From Pseudomonadota bacterium (GTDB lineage: Bacteria; Pseudomonadota; Alphaproteobacteria; Acetobacterales; Acetobacteraceae), in NCBI GenBank assembly GCA_021845985.1, contig JAJZES010000043.1, forward strand, positions 124,001 to 188,000: a stretch of 64,000 nt of DNA. The letters run 5' to 3'. Numbering within the stretch: position 1 is the first letter of the stretch; the number at the start of each line of letters is the position of its first letter. Shown here piece by piece: positions 48,022 through 57,121 of this stretch. The position numbers were made by a program, and so were the translations under genes. The notes beneath the pieces were generated by a model. That model did no database searches. It was not told the origin of the DNA and saw only the letters and a program-made list of their open reading frames with translations.

Positions 48022-49146
48022 ATGTCCCCCCGCCCCTTCCCCACCGAAATTGTGCTGATCGGCGCCGGGCACGCCCATGTCGAGGTGCTGCGCCGCCACG
48101 CCATGCGCCCGGCCGCCGGCATCCGCCTGACGCTGATCGCGCGCGAGCCGCAGACGCCCTATTCCGGCATGCTGCCGGGGCTGATCCGCGGCGATACCGA
48201 TTTCGCCGCGGCGCATATCGACTGCGCCCGCCTCGCCGCCGCCGCCGGGGCGCGGCTGATCGTGGCGCCGGCCGATGCCATCGACCTCGCCGCCGGGCGC
48301 GTCGGCCTCGCCGGGCGGGCGTCGGTCGGCTTCGACCTGCTGTCGATCAATGTCGGCGGCAGTCCGGCAATGCCGGCGGGCGGCGGCGTGGCGGTCAAGC
48401 CGATCGGGCAGTTCCTCGACAGGCTGGCGGCGATCGAGGCGGCGCTGCCGCCGGGGGCGCCGCTGGCCGTGGTCGGCGGCGGCGCGGCGGGGACGGAACT
48501 GGCGCTGGCGCTGGCATGGCGGCTCGGCGCGCGGGCGCGGATCACCCTAGTCGCCGGGCGCGCGCTGCTGCCCGCGGTGCCGGAGGGGGTGCGGCGGCAC
48601 ATTGCCCGGGCACTCGCCGCCGCCGGCATCGACGTGGTGCTCGGCGAGGCGCTGGGCCATGCCGATGGCGCGCTGGCGTTGGCCGATGGGCGGCGGCTGG
48701 CGGCGGCGGCGGCGCTGTGGGCCACCGGGGTCGTCGGCCCGCCGCTGCTCGCCCAGTCCGGGCTGCGCTGCGACGCGGCTGGCTGTGTCGTGGTCGCCGC
48801 GAGCCTACGCAGCGTCAGCCACCCCGCGGTGTTCGCCGCCGGCGACTGCGCCAGCCTGCTGGGCATGGCGCGGCCCAAAGCCGGCGTCTGGGCGGTGCGG
48901 GCCGGCGGCGTGCTGGCGGCCAATCTGGACCGCGCGGCGCGCGGCGCGCCGCTGCATGACTGGCGGCCACAGCGCCGCGCACTCGTCATCCTCGGCACCG
49001 GCGGCGGCCGGGCGGTGGCGTGGCGGGGCGGCTGGTGGCTGGCCGGCGGTCTCGCCTGGCGCTGGAAGGATCGTATCGACCGACGCTGGATGGCGATGTA
49101 CCAGCACCTGCGCCCGATTGCGCCGCCGGGGGTGCACTGCGACTGA
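48022..49146 (+). CDS. FAD-dependent pyridine nucleotide-disulfide-type oxidoreductase (SelD-associated type)
   Basis: A 374-residue flavoprotein of the group found fused or adjacent to selenophosphate synthetase. The FAD motif IVLIGAGHAHVEVLRRHA at the N-terminus with GAGHAHVEVLR is diagnostic. Others are PYSGMLPGLI, the NAD motif VVGGGAAGTELALALAW, and the second FAD contact VFAAGDCASL. The enzyme's reaction is not known; no selD is in the window. The ATG has GAGGAG seven bases upstream. Its promoter region was split by the prophage, whose right end lies 47 bp upstream. Confidence 0.88.
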   Translation: MSPRPFPTEIVLIGAGHAHVEVLRRHAMRPAAGIRLTLIAREPQTPYSGMLPGLIRGDTDFAAAHIDCARLAAAAGARLIVAPADAIDLAAGRVGLAGRASVGFDLLSINVGGSPAMPAGGGVAVKPIGQFLDRLAAIEAALPPGAPLAVVGGGAAGTELALALAWRLGARARITLVAGRALLPAVPEGVRRHIARALAAAGIDVVLGEALGHADGALALADGRRLAAAAALWATGVVGPPLLAQSGLRCDAAGCVVVAASLRSVSHPAVFAAGDCASLLGMARPKAGVWAVRAGGVLAANLDRAARGAPLHDWRPQRRALVILGTGGGRAVAWRGGWWLAGGLAWRWKDRIDRRWMAMYQHLRPIAPPGVHCD

Positions 49147-49185
49147 AGCGGCGCGCCCTGCCGGCGCCGACGCCGGCGCTGCCTC

Positions 49186-50370
49186 TCAGCCGGTCTGGCG
49201 CAGCGGCGCCGCCGCCGCCGTACCGAGTGCGCGCGACAGCGCCGCCTCGACATGCGCCGGCGAGAACCCGCGCCTGATCAGCTCGAGGCCAGCCTAGCCG
49301 CACGCCGCATTCAGCCTTTGATCCTCGTGCAACCGCACGATCCGCGCCGCCAGCGCTTCGGCACCTTCGACCACCAATTCGGCGAGCGGCCCGGCGAGCT
49401 CCAGACCCTCCGCCGCCACCGGCGTCATCACGCAGGGAACGCCGGCGGCAAGACTGGCCAGCACCTTGCCCTTCAATCCCGCGCCAAAGCGCAGCGGCGC
49501 CACCGTCAGGCGCACCGTGTTGAACAGCGATGCCAAATCGTCGAGCGGACCGACCATTTGCAGCCGCGCGTCTTCGCTCCATGACGGCGGCGCTGGCCAG
49601 TCCGCGCCGACAATGAAGCAGCGCAGCGCCGGCAGCCGCGCCCAGACGCGCGGCAGCACCGCCTCGGCCAGCCAGCGCAGCGCATCGGCGTTCGGCGCAT
49701 GGCGAAAGCCGCCGATGAACGCCATGTCGCGCCGCGCGATCATCGGCAGACGCGGCCGCTGCGGCAGCGCCGGCCAGGGCACCACATGCACCGCCGCGCC
49801 CGTCGCGGCACGCGCCAGATAGGCCGCCTCGGCCGGCGAGTGCGTCAGCACCACGTCGCAGCCGCGCATCGCCGCCAGTTCACGCCCCCGGACCAGACGC
49901 GCCTCGGCCGCCAGTTCCAGCGTGCCCTGCACCGCCGCCTGCCGCGCCAGCCGCACATGATGCAGGTCGGCGACGCTGTACAGCAGCCGCGCCCGCGTCT
50001 GCCACGCCCGCGCCAGCCCGCCATAGGCCTCGGCGTTGGCCAGCCGGTGCAGATAGACCAGATCAAAGGCGTCGCGCTGCCGCCGCAGCACCTCCTCGAC
50101 CGAGCCGACCGCCGGCATGTGATAGCATTCCACCCCCAGCCCGGTGAGGCCGGCAGCGCCCGCGGCATCGTCCAGACCATGCGCCGCGACGAACGCTACC
50201 TGCCAACCCAGCGCCTGCAGCGCGGCGATATGGCCCAGCACTGCCTGACTGCCGGCGTCGCGATCGGCATGCGGACAGGCGTCGTCGATGACCAGGGCCC
50301 GCCGCGCCGCGCGCGCCGCGCCGCGCCACGCCAGCAGCCCGGCTGTGCGCTGCCCGACCGCCGGCCCGGG
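49186..50370 (-). pseudogene. Glycosyltransferase (GT4-like) remnant with internal stop and lost 5' end
   Basis: The frame encodes a GT4-type domain (ALVIDDACPHADRDAGSQAV, LVYLHRLANAEAYGGLAR, MAFIGGFRHAPNADALRWL, VAPLRFGAGLKGKVLASLAAGVPCVMT). It is interrupted by TAG at 49294-49296, after which the same frame goes on with AGLELIRRGFSPAHVEAALS to TGA at 49186-49188, the normal end of such proteins; a CAG to TAG change explains it. Upstream of about 50370 similarity stops and Hint-protein sequence begins in another frame. An uninterrupted 315-residue piece (49294-50241) could still be translated. Confidence 0.78.
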
Positions 50371-51550
50371 CGTCGCCGCGATCGGTGGCGATGCGGGTGC
50401 CGGCGAGATAGCAGGGCCTCGTGCTCTCGATCACGGCGCTGCCGCCGCTGGCCGGCTGAAACAGATGGAAGTAGTCGCCGCTGAAATTCTGCAGCGGGTC
50501 GAGATGCAGAGTGAGCGTGGTGCTGGACTTGACAATTTTCAGCAAATTGCCGGCAAGCAAATTGGCGCTGCCGGCGGCGTCGTAGGCGAGCGAAGGCAGG
50601 GCAATGCTGTCGCCCGCCTGCATGCCGTCGATCGTGCCGGTGTAGCCGGTCGGCGCATCGAGCATGAGCGTCGCGCCGGTGCCGTTGAAGGTAATGCCGG
50701 CGGCATCGCCACTGCTGCCCAGCACCACTTCGCTGTTTGCGCCGATGGTGATCGTGCCGGTGTTGTCGAGCGTCGTCGCCGACAGATCGATGGTGCCGCC
50801 GCCGCTCGCCGACAGCGTGCCGCTGTTGGCAAAATTACCCTGATAGCCGTAGAGGACGCCGCCGCTCACCGCGATCAGGCCAGCATTGCCGATGGTGCCG
50901 AGGGTGTTGGCGTCATACAGCTCGCTATTGCCGCCGGTCTGGTCGATGGTGAAACCGCTGCCCAGCGTCAGCGTCGTGGCAGTGCCGCCGCCGAGATCAT
51001 TGAAGAAGAGATAGTTGCCGCCCAAGGCGCCGAAATTCAGTATTGCGTGGTTCAGCGTCTCACTGTCCAGCACATGAAGCTGGTCGTTGCCCGCCGACAG
51101 GTCGATGCTGCCAGGAGAGCTGCCCGCCGCAGACTCCAGCAGCAGCCCGCCGGTGACAAACAGCCCCTCGTTGGCGCGGAAGGTGAGCGTACCCTGCCAA
51201 GTCACGCCGTCCAGCGTCGCACTGGTCTCGAACTCCAGCACGCCGCCGGCGGCGGTCACCGTGCCGCCGTTGAGATCCCCGGCCAGATCGAAGCTTCCCG
51301 CGCTCACCGTCAGCGCCGCGTTGCTGCCGGTGAGGTCAAGCGCGCTGCCGCTCAGCACGCTGAGCGTGGCGTTGGCGCTGTCCAGCGTCACCGCGTGCAC
51401 CGACTGAGACGAATCGATCGTAACGACATAGCTGCCAGAGGCGGCAATGATCGCGGTATCCGCACTGCCGGGCACGCCGCTCGGTGACCAATTATTCGGA
51501 GTGCTGAAATAATCGCCCGACTGGCCGCCGACCCACTGATATGGGCTCAT
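50371..51550 (-). pseudogene. Hint-domain surface protein, truncated at the start of the Hint domain
   Basis: From ATG 51550 the frame encodes about 393 residues. The N-terminus MSPYQWVGGQSGDYFSTPNN is followed by NWSPSGVPGSADTAII and a parallel beta-helix-like series of Gly/Thr/Asn/Leu repeats, as in Acetobacteraceae autotransporter-like proteins. It ends with CYLAGTRIATDRGD, the first strand of a Hint (hedgehog/intein) domain whose remainder is missing. The frame stays open to 50063, but those residues are glycosyltransferase sequence in the wrong frame. A deletion joining two genes near 50370 is the simplest reading. Confidence 0.75.
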
Positions 51551-51777
51551 CTCAGCCCCGCTTCCGTAACGGCACAGGCGTCACGCCAAACCCGGCGCAT
51601 TCCACCTTGGCCAACGTTAGCTTGGTCCAATGATCGCGCGAATCATTTCACGATAAAATTTTTTTAACCAAGCGATTATATTCCGCTACCAAAAATTGTC
51701 GGCCACGTCACCACGCAGCGGGGCTTGCGCATCAGCCACGTCCGCGCACTCTGCCGGTCCATCGCAAGGAGACCACA
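51551..51777. promoter_or_regulatory. Divergent promoter region with palindromic operator-like sites
   Basis: This 227-bp region is clearly richer in A+T than its surroundings (for example the A/T run around 51652-51665). It lies between the Hint-protein gene (minus) and the tartrate dehydrogenase gene (plus). Two palindromes, TTGGCCAA (51607-51614) and TTGGTCCAA (51622-51630), are 15 bp apart and look like a regulator site. The plus-strand ribosome-binding site AAGGAGA is at 51766-51772. Confidence 0.45.
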
Positions 51778-52854
51778 ATGCGCACGCACCGGATCGCCGC
51801 CATTCCCGCCGACGGCATCGGGCCGGAGGTGATCGACGCCGGGCTGGAGGTGCTCGACGCCCTCGCCGGCCGCGCCGGATTCGCCCTCGACGTGACCCGC
51901 TACGACTGGGGTTCGGCGCGCTACCGGCGGCTCGGCACAATGATGCCGCAAGACGGGCTGGCGCAGTTGCGCAGCGCCGATGCGATCTATTTCGGCGCCG
52001 TCGGCGCGCCCGACATTGCCGACCACATCACGCTGTGGGGCCTGCGGCTGGCCATCGCCCAGGGGTTCGACCAATACGCCAATGTGCGGCCGACGCGCAT
52101 CCTGCCCGGCATCACCAGCCCGCTGTCCGGCGTCACCGCCGCCGATCTCGACTGGTTGATCCTGCGCGAGAACAGCGAGGGCGAGTATGCCGGGCAGGGC
52201 GGACGCTCACATCGCGGCCTGCCCGAGGAAGTGGCGACCGAGGTGGCGATCTTCACCCGCGCCGGCATCGCGCGGATCATGCGCTACGCCTTCGCCGAGG
52301 CGGCGCGGCGGCCGCGCCGGCATCTGACCGTGGTGACCAAATCCAACGCCCAGCGCTACGGCCTGGTGTTGTGGGACGAGATCGCCGCCGAGGTGGCGGA
52401 CGCGTTTCCGTCGGTCACCTGGGACAAAGAGTTGGTCGATGCGATGACGGTGCGCATGGTGCGCCGCCCGGCCAGCCTCGATACGGTGGTGGCGACCAAC
52501 CTGCACGCCGACATCCTGACCGACCTCGCCGCGGCGCTGGCCGGCAGCATCGGCATCGCGCCGACCGCCAATATCGACCCCGAACGCCGCTTCCCCTCGA
52601 TGTTCGAGCCGATCCACGGTGCCGCCTTCGACATCACCGGCAAGGGCATCGCCAATCCGGTCGGCGCGCTGTGGACGGCAACGCTGATGCTGGAGCATCT
52701 CGGCGAGGCGGCGGCGGCGGCGGCGCTGATGGCGGCGGTGGAACAGGTCTGCGCCGCCGGCATCACCACCCCCGACCTCGGCGGGCGCGCCACCACACGG
52801 GAGGTGACGCGCGCCGTGGTCGCGGCGGTGCGCGGGGCAAACCTGCCCGACTGA
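51778..52854 (+). CDS. Tartrate dehydrogenase / D-malate dehydrogenase-type decarboxylase
   Basis: A 358-residue NAD-dependent enzyme of the isopropylmalate/isocitrate dehydrogenase superfamily, tartrate dehydrogenase branch. It oxidises tartrate or D-malate with a divalent metal. Marks are RIAAIPADGIGPEVIDAG, DAIYFGAVGAPDIADHITLWGLRL, DQYANVRPTR, LRENSEGEYAGQGGRSHRG, TKSNAQRYGLVLWDE, TNLHADILTDLAAALAGSIG and FEPIHGAAFDITGKGIANPVGALWT. The WGLRL and YANVRP boxes favour tartrate dehydrogenase over LeuB. It stands alone with a good ribosome-binding site and is convergent with the next gene. Confidence 0.93.
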   Translation: MRTHRIAAIPADGIGPEVIDAGLEVLDALAGRAGFALDVTRYDWGSARYRRLGTMMPQDGLAQLRSADAIYFGAVGAPDIADHITLWGLRLAIAQGFDQYANVRPTRILPGITSPLSGVTAADLDWLILRENSEGEYAGQGGRSHRGLPEEVATEVAIFTRAGIARIMRYAFAEAARRPRRHLTVVTKSNAQRYGLVLWDEIAAEVADAFPSVTWDKELVDAMTVRMVRRPASLDTVVATNLHADILTDLAAALAGSIGIAPTANIDPERRFPSMFEPIHGAAFDITGKGIANPVGALWTATLMLEHLGEAAAAAALMAAVEQVCAAGITTPDLGGRATTREVTRAVVAAVRGANLPD

Positions 52855-52858
52855 TGGT

Positions 52859-53422
52859 TCAGGGAGGCGGCGCGCCCGGATTGTTCGGGTCGAGGCCCAT
52901 GGCGCTGACCGTCTGCGGATCGAGCCGCCCGGTCGGCTGGATGCCGTGGTTCTGCTGCAGCCGAGAGATGGCGCTCTGGGTGCCCGGCCCCCAGGCGCCA
53001 TCGAGCGCGCCGGTATAGAAGCCGAGCCGTTGCAGCTGCGTCTGGATGTTGCGGATGGCGTCCTGACCGAGCCGAATCGGCGCCGGCCGATCGGCCGGCG
53101 GGGCGCCCGGCAGTTGCAGCAGCTCGACCGGATTGAGGCCGAGCACGGCGGCGGTGCCGGGGTTCATCTGGCCGGTCACCTGCAGATTATGCGTCTGCTG
53201 GAACTGCTGCAGCGCGCCCTCGCTGTCCGGCCCCCAATTGCCATCGACCGCACCTTGATAGGCGCCCATCTGATGCAGTCTGTCCTGCACCGCGCGCAGC
53301 GCCGGCGGCGCCAGCGGCTGCACGAATGCCAGCGGCGGCGGTGGCGACTGAGCCGCCGCGGGGTCGAACGCGGCCGGAGCGGCGAGTGCCGCGACCACGG
53401 CTGCGATGGCGAAACGGGTCAT
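52859..53422 (-). CDS. Secreted protein with two peptidoglycan-binding (PG_binding_1) domains
   Basis: A 187-residue protein with a signal peptide (MTRFAIAAVVAALAAPAAFDPAAAQ) and two PG_binding_1 repeats. The first (about 43-95) has QDRLHQMGAYQGAVDGNWGPDSEGALQQFQ, the second (about 123-178) has QTQLQRLGFYTGALDGAWGPGTQSAISRLQ. Both keep the G-x-DG-x-WGP core. No catalytic domain is attached, so it probably binds the cell wall in the periplasm. ATG 53422 has GGAGG nine bases upstream; the open frame continues upstream as non-coding-like sequence. Confidence 0.9.
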   Translation of the reverse strand: MTRFAIAAVVAALAAPAAFDPAAAQSPPPPLAFVQPLAPPALRAVQDRLHQMGAYQGAVDGNWGPDSEGALQQFQQTHNLQVTGQMNPGTAAVLGLNPVELLQLPGAPPADRPAPIRLGQDAIRNIQTQLQRLGFYTGALDGAWGPGTQSAISRLQQNHGIQPTGRLDPQTVSAMGLDPNNPGAPPP

Positions 53423-53478
53423 GCGGATACCTCCGTGGAATAATCCTGCGCCGGCAGCGCACCGCCGACGGAGCCGTT

Positions 53479-53697
53479 TCACCCCACCGCGAGCGCCGCC
53501 GCAAGTACCGCCAGCATCGCCAGAACCGAGCCGAGGGTCAGCCCGTGGCGTGGCCAGCGCTGCCGCGACGCCCCAACGAGCAGCGGCAGCACCAGCACCA
53601 CCGGCAGCACCGCCAGCGCCACCCACAGGCGCGCCTCCGGCGCGCACAGCAGATACACCCCGGCCGCCGCCGCCCACACAATCACCGCGACACCCAC
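53479..53697 (-). CDS. Small membrane protein of unknown function
   Basis: A 72-residue hydrophobic protein with two to three transmembrane helices (VAVIVWAAAAGVYLLCA, LWVALAVLPVVLVLPLLVG, GSVLAMLAVLAAALAVG) separated by a basic loop (SRQRWPRHG). It starts at GTG 53697, with GGGCGG upstream. It is on the same strand as the peptidoglycan-binding protein and 56 bp upstream of it. No family is recognised. Confidence 0.55.
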   Translation of the reverse strand: MGVAVIVWAAAAGVYLLCAPEARLWVALAVLPVVLVLPLLVGASRQRWPRHGLTLGSVLAMLAVLAAALAVG

Positions 53698-53785
53698 GTC
53701 CGCCCTTTCGGCTGTATCGGCGGGGATAACTCGCGCACCGGGGGACTCGTTTCGGCGCCCGCCCCCGCCTCACAGGATCGTGACG

Positions 53786-55309
53786 TCAGCCCGGCCGCGC
53801 CGCCCCCTGGGTGACAATCGCATTCCACGACGCCGGCTTGAGCCGCACCGTCAGCCGCTCGCCGCTGATCGCCACATCGGCGTTGGCCCGCGGCACCACC
53901 GCGTTGGGCATCTCGCGCGTATTGGCCACTTTCAGCTTCGGGCTGTGCAGTTCATGCGCGGCGACGATGCGACGATCGCTGCCAAGGCCGCGCAACTCGG
54001 CGGTGAGGTCGAGCGGTTCGCTCAGATGCCGGTTCATGGCGAAAATGGTGGTGGTGCCGTCGGCCGGATTATCGACCACGCTGGCATAGAGATAGGGGAT
54101 TTCCGGGAACGCCTTGGCGGCATAGGCCGGCGAGGTGATGCGGGTCTGCATCACCCGGCCATGACCATGCCGCGCGGCGAGCGCGAAGGGATGGAAAATC
54201 GTCTGCCGCCATGCCGCCCCGCCGGTGTCGGTCATGATCGGACCGATCACGTTGACCAGTTGCGCCAGACAGGCGGACTTGACGCGATCGGCGTTGTTCA
54301 TCAGGGCGATCAGCGCGCCGCCGACGATCAGCGCGTCTTCCATGTTGTACACTTCCTCGATCAGCTTCGGCGCCACCGGCCAGCCGGGCTTGCGCATGTG
54401 CTCGATCTGATGCGTGCGGTACCAGACATTCCATTCATCGAACGACAGCATGATCCGCTTGTAGGACCGGCGCTTGGCGGCAACCGCGTCGCAGATCGAC
54501 ACGACCTCCTTGATGAAGGCGTCCATCAGCTCGACGACGCCGAAATACTCCGCCATGTCGTCGGCATCGTTGCGGAAATAGGTGTGCAGCGAGATCAGAT
54601 CGACCTGATCGAAGCACGCGTCGAGCACATCGTATTCCCAGGCGCCATAGCTCGCCATGTTGCGGTGCGAGGAGCCGCAGGCGGCAAGCTGGATGGTCGG
54701 ATCGGTCCAGCGCATCACCTTCGCCGCCTCCTGCGCAGCGCGGCCATATTCCGCCGCGGTCTTGTGGCAGATCTGCCACGGACCATCCATCTCGTTGCCG
54801 ATGCACCAGAACTTGACATCATGCGGCTGTTTGTAGCCGTGCGCGATGCGCAGGTCGGACAGCTCCGAGCCGCCGACATGGTTGCAATATTCCAGATAGC
54901 GGCGCGCCGCGTCGGCGCCGCGCGTGCCCATGTTGACGCCGAGCATCGGCTCGATATCGGCCTTGCGGCACCAGTCGATGAACTCGTTGGTGCCGAACTG
55001 GTTGGTCTCGGTGGAGAACCAGGCGAGGTCGCGCCGCACCGGCCGCTGCGCCCGCGGGCCGACGCCGTCTTCCCAGTTGTAGCCAGAGAGGAAATTGCCG
55101 CCGGGGTAGCGGATGATGGTCGGGCCGAGCTCCCTGGTCAGCGCCAGCACGTCGCCGCGGAAACCCTGCTCGTCGGCGGTCGGGTGACCGGGCTCGTAGA
55201 TGCCGCCATATACGCATCGCCCCATGTGCTCGACAAAGGCGCCGAAGATGCGGCGGTCGAGATCCGACAGGACGAAATCGCGATCGACGATGAGACGGGC
55301 TTCAGGCAT
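53786..55309 (-). CDS. Alpha-L-arabinofuranosidase, GH51 family
   Basis: A 507-residue intracellular glycosidase that releases arabinose from arabino-oligosaccharides. The catalytic TIM barrel has the acid/base Glu173 in CIGNEMDGPW and the nucleophile Glu292 in LSFDEWNVWY. IFGAFVEHMGRCVYGGIYEP at the start and RYPGGNFLSGYNWEDGVGP are further family boxes. The C-terminal beta domain is complete. No signal peptide is seen, so substrates must be imported, fitting the ABC transporter genes directly upstream. Expression is likely under the FadR-type regulator at 58551. Confidence 0.96.
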   Translation of the reverse strand: MPEARLIVDRDFVLSDLDRRIFGAFVEHMGRCVYGGIYEPGHPTADEQGFRGDVLALTRELGPTIIRYPGGNFLSGYNWEDGVGPRAQRPVRRDLAWFSTETNQFGTNEFIDWCRKADIEPMLGVNMGTRGADAARRYLEYCNHVGGSELSDLRIAHGYKQPHDVKFWCIGNEMDGPWQICHKTAAEYGRAAQEAAKVMRWTDPTIQLAACGSSHRNMASYGAWEYDVLDACFDQVDLISLHTYFRNDADDMAEYFGVVELMDAFIKEVVSICDAVAAKRRSYKRIMLSFDEWNVWYRTHQIEHMRKPGWPVAPKLIEEVYNMEDALIVGGALIALMNNADRVKSACLAQLVNVIGPIMTDTGGAAWRQTIFHPFALAARHGHGRVMQTRITSPAYAAKAFPEIPYLYASVVDNPADGTTTIFAMNRHLSEPLDLTAELRGLGSDRRIVAAHELHSPKLKVANTREMPNAVVPRANADVAISGERLTVRLKPASWNAIVTQGAARPG

Positions 55310-55384
55310 GGCATACTCCCTTTATGATCCGGCGCGCTGGCGCGTCGGCACTTCCTCGCCCGACGGGGCGACCACGGCAACGGC

Positions 55385-56206
55385 TCATCCCTTGATCCCC
55401 GCCGACAGCATCACCGCCTCGGTGACGCGGCGCTGGAACACCAGATAGGCGACGGCGACCGGCAGCGCCGCCAGCACCGCGCCGGCGAGATTGCGCGCGT
55501 ATTGCACGCCGAAGGAGTCGTGGACCTGCACGATCCCGACGGTGACGGTCATCGCCTGATCGGTGCTGGCGACCAGGAAAGGCCACAGAAAGGCGTTCCA
55601 CGCGCCGATGAAGGTGATGATGGCGAGCGCCGTGGTGACGCCCCAGTTCATCGGCAGGAAGACCTGTGCGAACAGTCGGAACTCGCCGGCGCCATCGACC
55701 AGCGCCGCCTCACGGAACTCGCGCGGAATCTGATCGAAGAATTGTTTGTACACGATCACCACGACCGGCACGATGAGCTGCGGCAGCACCACGCCGCCCC
55801 AGGAATTGATCAGGCCGAAATCGTTCATCAGCACGAAATGCGTCACGATCAGCGCCTGCAGCGGCACCATGAAGCTGGCCAGGATCAGACCGTACAGCAC
55901 CCCGCGACCGGGAAAGCGAAGCTGCGAGATGGCATAGCCGCAGCAGGCGCTCATGCCGACCACCAGCACCGTCACCGCCAGCGCGGTGGCGAAGGAATTG
56001 AGATACCAGCGGGCGATGTTGGTATGGCCCAGCACATAGACATAGGCGCCGATGGTCCAGGTCTTCGGCAGCAGGGCGATGCCGGGCTGCACCACTTCAT
56101 ATTCCGGCTTCAACGTCGTCACCACCGCCCAGTAGAGTGGAAACGCCCACAGCGCCGCGGCAATCACCGCAAGCAGCGTCAGCAGCAGGTCGGGCAGACG
56201 CCTCAT
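55385..56206 (-). CDS. Sugar ABC transporter permease (MalG/UgpE-type)
   Basis: A 273-residue inner-membrane permease with six transmembrane helices. It shows the short N-terminal tail (MRRLPDLLLTLLAVIAAALW), LYWAVVTTLKPEYEV, NSFATALAVTVLVVGMSACCGYAI, the EAA loop PREFREAALVDGAGEFRLFAQVFLP, and the C-terminal QRRVTEAVMLSAGIKG, hallmark of the carbohydrate (CUT1) permease group. ATG 56206 overlaps the partner permease stop (ATGA). Confidence 0.95.
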   Translation of the reverse strand: MRRLPDLLLTLLAVIAAALWAFPLYWAVVTTLKPEYEVVQPGIALLPKTWTIGAYVYVLGHTNIARWYLNSFATALAVTVLVVGMSACCGYAISQLRFPGRGVLYGLILASFMVPLQALIVTHFVLMNDFGLINSWGGVVLPQLIVPVVVIVYKQFFDQIPREFREAALVDGAGEFRLFAQVFLPMNWGVTTALAIITFIGAWNAFLWPFLVASTDQAMTVTVGIVQVHDSFGVQYARNLAGAVLAALPVAVAYLVFQRRVTEAVMLSAGIKG

Positions 56207-57120
56207 GGCGTATCTCGCACGCGCAGCACCTGGTATTGCAGCACCGACAGCACGGCGATGATGGCGAACAGCACCACGGCGATGGTGGCGCCGTAGCCGC
56301 CGTGATTGAGCACGAAGGCCTGCCGGTAGATCACCTGGACCAGCACATAGGTCGAGTTGAACGGCCCGCCCTGGGTCAGCAGATAGACCTGATCGAAGAT
56401 TTTCAGCTGCAGAATGAGCTGGATGGTCAGCACCAGTGCGGTCACCGGCCAGATCAGCGGCCAAGTGATGTGGCGGAACCGCTGCAGCCGCCCGGCACCA
56501 TCGAGCGAAGCCGCGTCGTAGTAGTCGGGCGAAATGTTGCGCAGTCCGGCGATGAACAGCAGCACATTGAAGCCGTTGGTCCACCAGATGGTGACGAAGG
56601 CGACCATCGGCATCGCCCAGGCGGGGTTCTTGAACACCGCGACGCCGTCGCCGTCGAACAGCCGAATGGCGTGCTGGGCAATGCCGAACTGCAGATCGAG
56701 CAGCCATTGCCAGATCAGGGTCACCACCGTCACCGGCAGGATGTAGGGCAGAAAGAAACAGGCGAGCACGAGGCTCTGCAGCCAGCCGCGCAGCCGCGTC
56801 ACCATCAGCGCGATGGCGAGGCCGAGCAGCGTCGTCGGCAGCACCGTCAGCAGCACGAAATAGCCGGTATGGAACACCGATTCCTGGAACAGATGGTCGA
56901 TCAACAGGCGCCGGTAATTGGCCAGCCCGACGAACGCGCCATCGCCGATCAACGGCGCGCTGGTGAAGCTGAGCTGCAGCATCTTCAGCGTCGGGTAGAT
57001 GAACAGCACCAGATAGGCGAGGCAGAACGGAGCCACCAGCACGAGCGCCTGCAGGCGCTGCCGCCGCCGCGCCCGATGCGCGCCGGCGCTGTCGCCGGCG
57101 CGCACCTTGACGCCCTGCAC
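56203..57120 (-). CDS. Sugar ABC transporter permease (MalF/UgpA-type)
   Basis: A 305-residue CUT1 permease. A basic N-terminus precedes VLVAPFCLAYLVLFIYPTLKMLQLSF and FVGLANYRRLL, and the EAA loop reads ISPDYYDAASLDGAGRLQRFRHITWPL. LTQGGPFNSTYVLVQVIYRQAF is a typical C-terminal box. It pairs with the second permease and the binding protein one base upstream. No ATPase gene belongs to this cluster, so it probably shares a MsmX/UgpC-like ATPase encoded elsewhere. Confidence 0.95.
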   Translation of the reverse strand: MQGVKVRAGDSAGAHRARRRQRLQALVLVAPFCLAYLVLFIYPTLKMLQLSFTSAPLIGDGAFVGLANYRRLLIDHLFQESVFHTGYFVLLTVLPTTLLGLAIALMVTRLRGWLQSLVLACFFLPYILPVTVVTLIWQWLLDLQFGIAQHAIRLFDGDGVAVFKNPAWAMPMVAFVTIWWTNGFNVLLFIAGLRNISPDYYDAASLDGAGRLQRFRHITWPLIWPVTALVLTIQLILQLKIFDQVYLLTQGGPFNSTYVLVQVIYRQAFVLNHGGYGATIAVVLFAIIAVLSVLQYQVLRVRDTP

Positions 57121-57121
57121 G

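Noticed and set aside
50063-50370. C-terminal part of a 495-residue open frame ending at 50063
   Set aside because: It is glycosyltransferase DNA read in the wrong frame (Arg/Gly/Ala-rich, no family character); the Hint-type protein really ends near 50370.
51640-51700. A+T-rich stretch considered as a second mobile-element boundary
   Set aside because: No inverted repeats, target duplication or transposase are near; it fits a promoter region.
53780-55327. 515-codon plus-strand open frame opposite the arabinofuranosidase
   Set aside because: The minus strand encodes a complete GH51 enzyme with both catalytic Glu; the plus frame has no family character.
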